Part shown: one piece after another, positions 1 to 7,356 of the stretch
How positions within the stretch are numbered: the first letter of the stretch is position 1
How the letters are laid out: each line of letters begins with the position of its first letter
Source of the DNA: an uncultured Alphaproteobacteria bacterium
GTDB lineage: Bacteria > Pseudomonadota > Alphaproteobacteria > Rhodobacterales > Rhodobacteraceae
Assembly: GCA_902584635.1 (NCBI GenBank)
Contig: CACIAQ010000009.1
Span: 1 to 47,719, forward strand
Direction of reading: 5' to 3'
DNA: 47,719 bases
Translations under genes and position numbers: made by a program
The notes under the pieces: model-generated
Told to the model about the DNA's origin: nothing
What the model saw: only the letters and a program-made list of their open reading frames with translations
Database searches by the model: none

Positions 1-286
1 ATTAAAATAAGTGATTACTATACAGAATAAATGATCATTATATTATATGTTTAGAGACTATAAAATAGCACTCAAGTGCTCAATATTCTACTATTAAAAT
101 ACACCTAGAAAATAATCTCAGAATAAGTGATCCTTCCCACGCATGGGACACTAGGGTCATACAGGTAGTATGTTCTTGGACTGTACATCAGATGGGTATC
201 AACACTTAAACACCGAATTAACATAATTATATTGCTTCTTCTAGCTTAAGTGTTTATTAAACTTAATCTTCAAACTGAAAGTAAAA
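1..286. other. Left-edge noncoding stretch
   Basis: This AT-rich stretch lies downstream of the reductase gene that ends at 287. I see no convincing reading frame or RNA gene. The only structure I noticed is a short dyad at about 135-148, TCCCA-CGCA-TGGGA, a 5-bp stem too weak to call a terminator. Confidence 0.4.
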
Positions 287-1357
287 TCATTTCTTGAATA
301 CATCAAGTTCAATCATTTGCTTAAACATTTTTACCGCAGCCTTTTCTACAGAATTATACTTTAATCCTAATTCTTTAATTCCCTTTGAATTATCGGCTTT
401 CCAGCTGAGACCCATGTTTCTAGAAATCATTTTTCTGGTTATCGACTTATCCATGATTGGCCCAATTAGCCAAACGAGCCATTTGGGTAGTTCTTTTTTT
501 GGGAATACAAAGTCGTTGAATTCTCTTTCGAATGTTCTGGCAAGGTCTAGAAATGAAAGACTTTTTTCGCACACTATATATCTTCCATTTGCATTTTTAA
601 GATAGCCACCTAAGAAATGAGCTTCGGCTACGTCAACAACGTTAACCATACCTACCTGAATCGGTGGAGCGCCAGATTTGAGGGATCCATCACCAAAGGC
701 TTTCATTAAATCTAAACTTCCAGAAGTATTAGTTTCAGATAGCGACGGTCCCAATACTACAGGTGGATTTATCACAACCAAGTCCCATCGATCTTGCTTT
801 TTAAGTTCTTCCCAACAAAGCCTCTCTGCCATTACTTTCGAATACGAGTATGGCTGATGTTCCATGGAAGAAGTAACATTCCAATTTTCTTCAGTAAGTG
901 TCCCATTTTCAATATTCATGAGGTCAGCAGCATCACCATATATTGCTGCACATGAGCTTGTTAATACTAATCTTTTGATACTTTTTGTCTTATTGACCGA
1001 ATTAATCACATTCTTAGTTCCTTCAACGGCTGGGTCAAACAGATCTTTTTTTGCGCTCTTCAATTTTTTTACGTCGACAATGAAAGGTGAAGCAGTGTGG
1101 AACACTATCGAGCAGTTTGTCATAGCTTTGGAAAAACTATTCTCAATTAATAGGTTAGATTCAAAAATAACAACTTTTCCTGGCCCTTCTTTTGAGATTT
1201 TCTTTAAATGGTCGGTTTTAGATACATCCTTTATATCCCTAACCGTTGCGTGCACCGTTACCCCTTCTTCAACTAATTTCTTAACAAGCCAACTAGCAAT
1301 AAATCCATTGGCTCCCGTGACACATACAGGCTTTTTTCTGTCTACTTTAATATTCAT
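287..1357 (-). CDS. NAD(P)-dependent reductase, DFR/CCR-like extended SDR
   Basis: This is a 356-residue extended short-chain dehydrogenase/reductase of the dihydroflavonol 4-reductase, cinnamoyl-CoA reductase and aldehyde reductase group. The Rossmann nucleotide motif TGANGFIAS sits at residues 14-22 near the N terminus. The catalytic YxxxK appears as YSYSK at about 170-174, preceded by the LTSSCAAIYG strand carrying the catalytic Ser. I start at ATG 1357, because the longer frame to 1435 adds an unrelated N-terminal stretch before the Rossmann fold; a weak purine run (AGAGAAA) precedes this ATG. It stands alone on the minus strand. The substrate cannot be read from sequence: members reduce aldehydes, ketones or flavonoid-like compounds. 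Family assignment is firm, substrate unknown. Confidence 0.85.
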   Translation of the reverse strand: MNIKVDRKKPVCVTGANGFIASWLVKKLVEEGVTVHATVRDIKDVSKTDHLKKISKEGPGKVVIFESNLLIENSFSKAMTNCSIVFHTASPFIVDVKKLKSAKKDLFDPAVEGTKNVINSVNKTKSIKRLVLTSSCAAIYGDAADLMNIENGTLTEENWNVTSSMEHQPYSYSKVMAERLCWEELKKQDRWDLVVINPPVVLGPSLSETNTSGSLDLMKAFGDGSLKSGAPPIQVGMVNVVDVAEAHFLGGYLKNANGRYIVCEKSLSFLDLARTFEREFNDFVFPKKELPKWLVWLIGPIMDKSITRKMISRNMGLSWKADNSKGIKELGLKYNSVEKAAVKMFKQMIELDVFKK

Positions 1358-1678
1358 TTTAATTTCTCTATCATTAAATTGGTTTAGAAAGTGACCATTA
1401 TATATTGAAGTAATTAACATTCTTATCAAAGTCAATCTTTACAAAATATTTAATCAACTCTTATATTAAAAAATGAGCTGAAACCGGTTGAGCATCCCTT
1501 TAGAGAATAAAAACTTAGGATATTTCAAAAACCTAGTGGTAATGGAAGAAGTCTACATGCAAACAGAATAACAAAACTAACTGTACCTAATTGTTTCTCA
1601 TTTTGTTTCACACCTAATTGCATAACCATAATAAAATGCTTATAAATCAGTGCTTTAGGTCAAATGAGATCCAGATTA
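1358..1678. other. Intergenic region, no gene seen
   Basis: About 320 bases lie between the reductase start and the 3' end of tRNA-Leu, both on the minus strand. They should hold the reductase promoter, but I cannot point to a good -35/-10 pair. No supported small ORF or strong hairpin was found. Confidence 0.4.
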
Positions 1679-1765
1679 TGGTGCGGCTGAGAAGACTTGA
1701 ACTTCCACGGGTTTTACCCCACAGCGACCTCAACGCTGCGCGTCTACCGATTCCGCCACAGCCGC
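1679..1765 (-). tRNA. tRNA-Leu (anticodon GAG)
   Basis: The reverse strand reads as a class II tRNA. The acceptor arm GCGGCTG pairs with CAGCCGC, the anticodon loop TTGAGGT carries GAG, there is a variable arm, and the T-arm contains GTTCAAGTC. The CCA end is encoded at 1679-1681. GAG reads CUC and CUU leucine codons. The gene is 87 bases with CCA and runs opposite to lipB. Confidence 0.95.
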
Positions 1766-1834
1766 GAATGTAATACCATTTTAATCTGAATTTAGATATG
1801 ATACTTTGGCAGAAAAATCAACACGATAATATTA

Positions 1835-2488
1835 ATGTCACAAATGATTGAATGGAAGCATGAGAAACAATACGTAGATTACAGATTTGCAGAGAAGTTT
1901 ATGTCAAAACGGGTTGAAGATATTATTTTAAAAAAAAAGACAGAGCTTGTCTGGCTACTAGAGCACAATAACCTATACACACTTGGTACATCGGCAAAAG
2001 CTAGTGATTTTAAACACAACGTAGGCATTCCCACTTATCCAACTAAGCGAGGCGGACAGACAACTTATCATGGTCCTGGTCAACGAATTATCTATCTAAT
2101 GCTTGACTTGAGAAATGGACAAAAAGATATAAAACAATTGGTATGGAACATAGAGGAATGGCTGATTTTAGTTCTCAAACATTTGGGAATTTCAGGGTAT
2201 AGAATTCCTGGGTTAATAGGTATTTGGGTTAAAGACCCAAAAAACATAAATATAGATGGCACCCGAGATAAAAAGATTGCGGCGCTTGGGTTAAGAATTA
2301 AAAAATGGGTAACGTTCCATGGCTTATCAATAAATGTAAACCCCGACCTTTCGTTTTTTAATAACATTAATCCCTGCGGTATACCAGGGAAAGGAGTGAT
2401 ATCTCTACGAGATTTAGGTGTAAAAATAAAAATGGAAGAGGTTGATGATATATTTAAACATACTTTTCCAATAATATTTATGAAATGA
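1835..2488 (+). CDS. lipB: Octanoyltransferase LipB
   Basis: LipB moves octanoyl from octanoyl-ACP to the lipoyl domains of 2-oxoacid dehydrogenases and GcvH, the first step of lipoate synthesis in the cytoplasm. The protein is 217 residues, normal for the family. Signature blocks are present: RGGQTTYHGPGQ at about 72-83, the catalytic Lys in KIAALG near 147, and the thioester-forming Cys at 181 in NPCG. No clear Shine-Dalgarno precedes ATG 1835; an in-frame ATG three codons on (1844) is an alternative start. The gene sits between tRNA-Leu and coxA, with no lipA in the window. Confidence 0.95.
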   Translation: MSQMIEWKHEKQYVDYRFAEKFMSKRVEDIILKKKTELVWLLEHNNLYTLGTSAKASDFKHNVGIPTYPTKRGGQTTYHGPGQRIIYLMLDLRNGQKDIKQLVWNIEEWLILVLKHLGISGYRIPGLIGIWVKDPKNINIDGTRDKKIAALGLRIKKWVTFHGLSINVNPDLSFFNNINPCGIPGKGVISLRDLGVKIKMEEVDDIFKHTFPIIFMK

Positions 2489-2607
2489 TGGAACTCTTAC
2501 TGCGTCGAACGGTCACTAAATTTTTGACTGGAAAACTGGACAGGTATGTACTATATAAGATGTAGATTAGTCAATTCACTGTCAGTGCTTAAAGGGGGCC
2601 TCTTTTA

Positions 2608-4254
2608 ATGGTTGATGTTACAGATCAGATTTCACACGAACATGAAAAGAAAAATTTCTTCACTCGTTGGTTTATGTCAACAAACCACAAAGATATAGGA
2701 ATTTTATATATATTCACTGCAGCTCTTTTAGGATTTGTGGCTGTAGCATTCACAGTTTACATGAGATTAGAGCTTATGGAACCGGGCGTTCAGTATATGA
2801 CGAACTCCGATGGAGAACCCAACGGACATATGTGGAATGTTCTTATTACAGGCCATGGTGTTCTCATGATGTTTTTCGTTGTTATTCCGGCTCTTTTCGG
2901 CGGTTTCGGCAACTATTTTATGCCATTGATGATTGGTGCACCAGACATGGCATTTCCTAGAATGAACAATCTATCATATTGGTTATACGTGGCCGGTTCA
3001 TCTCTCGCGGTTTGTAGTTTGCTGGCTCCCGGGGGAAATGGTCAACTGGGGTCGGGCGTTGGGTGGGTGCTGTATGCTCCCTTGTCAACCTCCGAACAAG
3101 GAATGTCCATGGACTTAGCAATATTTGCAATACATTTATCTGGAGCTTCTTCCATATTAAGTGCCATAAACATGATTACGACTTTCTTAAACATGCGCGC
3201 ACCTGGAATGACACTACATAAGACTCCTCTTTTTCCTTGGTCAATAGTGGTTACAGCTTTCCTTATTCTTCTCTCACTTCCGGTATTAGCTGGCGCCATA
3301 ACAATGCTGCTGACTGATAGAAACTTCGGGACTACATTTTTTGATCCTGCGGGGGGTGGTGATCCTGTTCTGTACCAGCATTTACTGTGGTTTTTTGGTC
3401 ACCCTGAAGTTTACATGATAGTAATCCCAGGGTTTGGAATAGTCAGTCATGTTATTTCAACTTTTTCAAAGAAACCTGTATTTGGCTATCTACCAATGGT
3501 ATATGCGATGATAGCAATTGGAGCTTTAGGTTTCGTTGTTTGGGCTCATCATATGTATACTGTTGGCATGTCCGTAACGCAGCAAGCTTACTTTATGTTG
3601 GCAACAATGGTTATAGCAGTCCCAACAGGAATAAAGATTTTTTCATGGATTGCTACAATGTGGGGCGGATCTGTGGAGTTCAAAACCCCTATGTTGTGGT
3701 CAATAGGCTTTCTATTCCTTTTCACTGTTGGTGGGGTAACAGGTATCGTTTTAAGCCAAGCAGGCATAGATAGAGCATACCATGATACTTATTATGTTGT
3801 AGCTCACTTTCATTATGTTATGTCTTTGGGCGCGGTTTTTTGTATATTTGCGGGGATATATTATTGGATAGGAAAAATGTCCGGTCGTCAATATCCCGAA
3901 TGGGCTGGAAAGATACACTTCTGGACAATGTTTATTGGTTCAAACATAACATTTTTTCCTCAACATTTTCTTGGAAGACAGGGCATGCCTCGGCGATACA
4001 TAGATTATCCTGAGCAATTTGCATTGTGGAATTATGTGTCATCTATTGGAGCTTTCATATCATTCGGATCGTTTTTATTTTTCTTCGGTATAGTGTTTTA
4101 CACCTTAATGTGGGGTAAACGTATAAAAGAAGAAGCATATTGGGGTAAACACGCGGATACATTAGAATGGACTTTGCCAAATCCACCACCAGAGCATACC
4201 TTTGAAATATTACCTACAAGAGATATGTGGGAGTCTAAGCCTACCAGTCACTAG
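2608..4254 (+). CDS. coxA: Cytochrome c oxidase subunit I (aa3 type)
   Basis: This is the catalytic subunit of the respiratory heme-copper oxidase, a twelve-helix inner-membrane protein of 548 residues that reduces oxygen to water and pumps protons. Ligands are all visible: heme a His83 (TGHGVLMM) and His402 (HFHYVMS), heme a3 His400, CuB His265, His314 and His315, with the His-Tyr crosslink Tyr269 in FGHPEVYM. The K-channel Lys is in TGIKIFSW near 343. AAAGGGGG lies upstream of ATG 2608. Unusually, coxB, ctaB, ctaG and coxC are not adjacent: lipB is upstream and a DUF2244 gene follows 12 bases downstream, so the oxidase genes are split in this genome. Confidence 0.97.
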   Translation: MVDVTDQISHEHEKKNFFTRWFMSTNHKDIGILYIFTAALLGFVAVAFTVYMRLELMEPGVQYMTNSDGEPNGHMWNVLITGHGVLMMFFVVIPALFGGFGNYFMPLMIGAPDMAFPRMNNLSYWLYVAGSSLAVCSLLAPGGNGQLGSGVGWVLYAPLSTSEQGMSMDLAIFAIHLSGASSILSAINMITTFLNMRAPGMTLHKTPLFPWSIVVTAFLILLSLPVLAGAITMLLTDRNFGTTFFDPAGGGDPVLYQHLLWFFGHPEVYMIVIPGFGIVSHVISTFSKKPVFGYLPMVYAMIAIGALGFVVWAHHMYTVGMSVTQQAYFMLATMVIAVPTGIKIFSWIATMWGGSVEFKTPMLWSIGFLFLFTVGGVTGIVLSQAGIDRAYHDTYYVVAHFHYVMSLGAVFCIFAGIYYWIGKMSGRQYPEWAGKIHFWTMFIGSNITFFPQHFLGRQGMPRRYIDYPEQFALWNYVSSIGAFISFGSFLFFFGIVFYTLMWGKRIKEEAYWGKHADTLEWTLPNPPPEHTFEILPTRDMWESKPTSH

Positions 4255-4266
4255 TTTGGGCGATTT

Positions 4267-4770
4267 ATGCTAAAAACACTGGAGAATTGGACCGATATAA
4301 GAGAACCAACTTTTCTTAGAATGAGGCTGTCTCCAAATCGGTCTTTGGACGCGCATGGGACAAAGATTGTCTTTTTAGTGATTGCATGTGGGTTTCTATT
4401 TCCTATAGTACCTTTCATAGGTAGCCCAATAGGCACGACACTGACAATTTTTTCAGGTTTAACCTTCTATCTTTTTCTGATTATGCTTCAAAAAAACTTC
4501 CAAGAAGGCAGCACTTTTGAAGAAATATCTATTTCAAAAAGTAAAGTTATTGTAGTGCATCAAGGAAAAAACAAAGAGCAAAAAATCTGGGAGGGTAACC
4601 CTTATTGGACTAGAGTTACATTAGATATTAATAACCCAAAATTAAAAAATTATCTAACTTTAGCTGGAAAGGGAAGATATATTGAATTGGGTGCTTTCCT
4701 GAGTCCTGAGGAACGAATTGAGCTCAGGGATAAAATTCAAAACGCGCTGGCTAAAGCTAACAGCGCATGA
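4267..4770 (+). CDS. DUF2244 integral membrane protein
   Basis: This 167-residue protein matches the DUF2244 pattern. It has an N-terminal PNRSL block, two adjacent hydrophobic segments at about 36-75 that would form a membrane hairpin, then a soluble domain ending in FLSPEERIELRDKI. DUF2244 genes in alphaproteobacteria are commonly found near cytochrome oxidase genes, and this one follows coxA by 12 bases, so cotranscription and a role linked to oxidase assembly or the membrane are plausible. That role is inference; no biochemical function is established from the sequence. Confidence 0.8.
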   Translation: MLKTLENWTDIREPTFLRMRLSPNRSLDAHGTKIVFLVIACGFLFPIVPFIGSPIGTTLTIFSGLTFYLFLIMLQKNFQEGSTFEEISISKSKVIVVHQGKNKEQKIWEGNPYWTRVTLDINNPKLKNYLTLAGKGRYIELGAFLSPEERIELRDKIQNALAKANSA

Positions 4771-4803
4771 TATATCAGACCTGATTGATATTCTTGAAGT
4801 CAG

Positions 4804-5598
4804 ATGAAAATACTTTCTATTGAAAACACTGGTTTCCAGCTTAAGCGTTTTGCTCTGCTTGGTATGTCTGGGTTAGGGAAAACATTCATATCACGGAAAT
4901 TAGCAGAAAAAGACAATTGGTCTCATTACTCAGTCGATTATGAAATAGGTAAACTTCTATTTAAAAGAAAATATAAAAATTTACTTGATGGCTTCGAGAT
5001 CGCTAATCTAACTAATTTAGCCAATTTTCTAGGAAAACCAGGATCGCCTTCAATGGGAGGAATATCATTTTCTGAGTATTTGACACGCCAAAAACTTCAT
5101 CGTGATGCAGAAATAAGGGCAACCCTACACGCTTGTCTTCTGGCAGAGAAATCACCAGATTTGTCTCACATGGTGTGTGATACATCTGGTTCTATTTGTG
5201 AACTAGTAAATCCCTTCGATGAGAATGATAAAATACTAACATCACTTTCGAAAAACTTTGTTATAATCTGTCTTGAAGCACCAGACTCTATGTATCAGGT
5301 ATTAATTAATCGATTTTTAGCTAAACCTAAACCAATGTATTATAAAGAAGACTTCTTACGTGCCCTATGGGAAAATTTTAAAAATCACACCTCTAATGTT
5401 GATGATCAAATAAATCCTGATGAGTTTATAGTTTATGGCTTTAAGGCCCTGATTAAAAGAAGAAAAGAGATTTTTGATACAATCTCTAAAAATTGGGGTA
5501 TATCATTGAATTTTGAGCAATTACATAAAATAAAATCTGCTGCCGATTTAATTGATGCAATACAAATCGCGATCATCAAAAAAATAAAGAGCCAATAA
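4804..5598 (+). CDS. P-loop ATPase/kinase-like protein of unknown function
   Basis: This 264-residue protein has a clear Walker A motif, GMSGLGKT, at residues 20-27, followed by a kinase-like early region (SVDYEIG) and a hydrophobic strand ending in CDTSG at about 122-126 that could be the Walker B region. This resembles small nucleoside or shikimate kinase folds, but I do not recognise a specific family. Its TAA overlaps the metA ATG by one base (TAATG), so the two are probably translationally coupled. It may be a conserved alphaproteobacterial hypothetical. No substrate is proposed. Confidence 0.7.
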   Translation: MKILSIENTGFQLKRFALLGMSGLGKTFISRKLAEKDNWSHYSVDYEIGKLLFKRKYKNLLDGFEIANLTNLANFLGKPGSPSMGGISFSEYLTRQKLHRDAEIRATLHACLLAEKSPDLSHMVCDTSGSICELVNPFDENDKILTSLSKNFVIICLEAPDSMYQVLINRFLAKPKPMYYKEDFLRALWENFKNHTSNVDDQINPDEFIVYGFKALIKRRKEIFDTISKNWGISLNFEQLHKIKSAADLIDAIQIAIIKKIKSQ

Positions 5599-6524
5599 TG
5601 CCAATAAAAATCCCGAAAAATTTACCTGCCTTTGATATTCTTCGAGATGAAGGTGTTATGGTCATGTCTAGCCAGTTAGCCGAGAAACAAGATATCCGTC
5701 CTCTCCAGATAATATTACTTAACTTAATGCCTGAAAAAATAAAAACGGAGACGCAATTCGCACGTCTCATAGGAGCTACTCCACTTCAGATAGAGTTTAC
5801 CTTGTTACAAGTGTCATCACATGTTTCAAAAAACACTTCTAAAGATCATCTTGAAAATTTTTATAAAACTTTTGATAGCGTGCATGATAAAAAATATGAC
5901 GGTCTTATAATCACTGGCGCGCCTATAGAGCATCTTCAATTTGAAGAAGTTGATTATTGGGGAGAGCTAAAAAATATTCTTGAATGGGCAAAGGCGTCTG
6001 TGCACTCAGTATTTGGAGTATGTTGGGGGGCTATGGCCATGCTCTATTATTTTCATAGAATAGAAAAACATATGTTGAACAAAAAGGCTCTAGGGTTATT
6101 CAGGCATAAGAACAGAAAGGTTAACTCTCATTTTTTAAGAGGTTTTTCAGATGACCTGATTGTGCCAGTAAGCCGCTGGACAGAGATTTCAACTGATGAC
6201 ATTATAGGCAATTCAAATTTAGAAATACTCTTAGACTCAGATGAGGTAGGACCATGTCTTATAGAAGATAAAGCAAACAATTTTTTATTTCTTCTTAATC
6301 ATTTGGAATATGACAGTAACACATTGAAAGAAGAGTATGTGAGAGATTTAACTAGTGAGAAAAATTTAGAGCTACCACAGAACTATTTCCCTGATGATGA
6401 CCCTCAACTAAATCCTATAAATAGGTGGCGCAGCCATGCACATCTTCTTTATGGTAACTGGGTTAACGAAATATACCAAACAACTCCTTTTGAAATTGAA
6501 AAGATTGGCTTGAAACATCCCTAA
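5598..6524 (+). CDS. metAA: Homoserine O-acyltransferase, MetA family (predicted acetyl-CoA specific)
   Basis: The enzyme activates L-homoserine for methionine synthesis. The 308-residue protein carries the MetA catalytic set at family-standard positions: Cys142 in FGVCWGAMA, and His235 and Glu237 in LNHLEYD. Residue 111, in ITGAPIEHL, is Glu. In this family Gly at 111 (as in E. coli) goes with succinyl-CoA and Glu (as in Bacillus cereus) with acetyl-CoA, so despite the usual succinyltransferase label the likely product is O-acetylhomoserine. The start overlaps the upstream ATPase stop by one base. A 14-bp perfect palindrome spans the stop codon at 6519-6532. Function is confident; donor choice is inferred from one residue. 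Confidence 0.93.
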   Translation: MPIKIPKNLPAFDILRDEGVMVMSSQLAEKQDIRPLQIILLNLMPEKIKTETQFARLIGATPLQIEFTLLQVSSHVSKNTSKDHLENFYKTFDSVHDKKYDGLIITGAPIEHLQFEEVDYWGELKNILEWAKASVHSVFGVCWGAMAMLYYFHRIEKHMLNKKALGLFRHKNRKVNSHFLRGFSDDLIVPVSRWTEISTDDIIGNSNLEILLDSDEVGPCLIEDKANNFLFLLNHLEYDSNTLKEEYVRDLTSEKNLELPQNYFPDDDPQLNPINRWRSHAHLLYGNWVNEIYQTTPFEIEKIGLKHP

Positions 6525-6544
6525 ATTTAGGGTTATGCTTTAGA

Positions 6545-7351
6545 ATGCGTCATACACCCCCAAACCATCCTCAGTTTTATGTTACTGCACCTCAAGATTG
6601 CCCTTATCTTGAAAATAATGTGGAGAGAAAACTATTCACAGCGTTGTATGGTAGCAATTCTAGCAAACTAAATAATTCTTTATCAAAACAAGGTTTTAGA
6701 AGGTCACAAAATGTCTTGTACAGACCTTCCTGTTCCAATTGCAACGCTTGTATGTCAGCAAGAATACCAAGTATAGAGTTAAAACCTTCTAAATCGCAGA
6801 AGAGAATTATAAGTAAAAACGAGGACATAGTTAGAGTTATCAATCCTCCAATCGCAAAAGACCCACAATATGAGCTATTTAAAAATTATATAAATAAAAG
6901 GCATGCAAACGGCGGTATGTCAGATATGGATGCCGAAGACTTCACCTCAATGATTGAGGAAACAAACGTTGAGACAAAATTAATTGAATATTATGTAAAA
7001 AAAAATGGGGCTTTAGAGCTTATTAGCTTTTCTCTAATTGATCTCTTGGATGATGGCATCTCAATGGTCTACTCGGTGTTTGACCCTAAATTAAAAGAAA
7101 GAAGCCTGGGTACATATATGATCTTGGATCATAATAAATTGGCAGTAGAGATGAACCTAAAATTTGTTTACTTAGGATATTGGGTCGAAGGTAGTTGTAA
7201 AATGGATTACAAAACTCGCTTTAGGCCACTCGAAGTTTTTACAAACGATAAGTGGATTAGTATAGAAGAAGCAAAAAATATAAAAGTTGGTGCTGGCAAT
7301 TTAAATAAAGACAAGCATGGTGTGCCTATATATCTTCCATCAGAAGAATAA
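6545..7351 (+). CDS. bpt: Aspartate/glutamate leucyltransferase (Ate/Bpt)
   Basis: Bpt transfers leucine (or arginine in Ate-type members) from aminoacyl-tRNA to N-terminal acidic residues, making substrates for ClpS/ClpAP in the N-degron pathway. The 268-residue length fits bacterial members. The N-terminal cysteine cluster includes CPYL near 19 and CSNCNAC at 63-69. The GNAT-like C-terminal half contains the conserved GYWVEGSCKMDYK and FRPLE blocks. ATG 6545 is 20 bases after metA. It ends 5 bases before the oppositely oriented TRAP permease. Confidence 0.93.
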   Translation: MRHTPPNHPQFYVTAPQDCPYLENNVERKLFTALYGSNSSKLNNSLSKQGFRRSQNVLYRPSCSNCNACMSARIPSIELKPSKSQKRIISKNEDIVRVINPPIAKDPQYELFKNYINKRHANGGMSDMDAEDFTSMIEETNVETKLIEYYVKKNGALELISFSLIDLLDDGISMVYSVFDPKLKERSLGTYMILDHNKLAVEMNLKFVYLGYWVEGSCKMDYKTRFRPLEVFTNDKWISIEEAKNIKVGAGNLNKDKHGVPIYLPSEE

Positions 7352-7356
7352 CCCCT

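Noticed and set aside
2489-2607. Promoter of coxA (TTGACT near 2526 with TATATA-like boxes)
   Set aside because: No pair had acceptable spacing, so I did not list it.
4267-4770. coxC or ctaG reading of the gene after coxA
   Set aside because: It has only two membrane segments and the DUF2244 pattern; no copper-binding or CoxC motifs.
6519-6532. Perfect palindrome CCCTAAATTTAGGG as a terminator after metA
   Set aside because: There is no loop and bpt follows 20 bases later in the same direction; it may be chance or a minor site.
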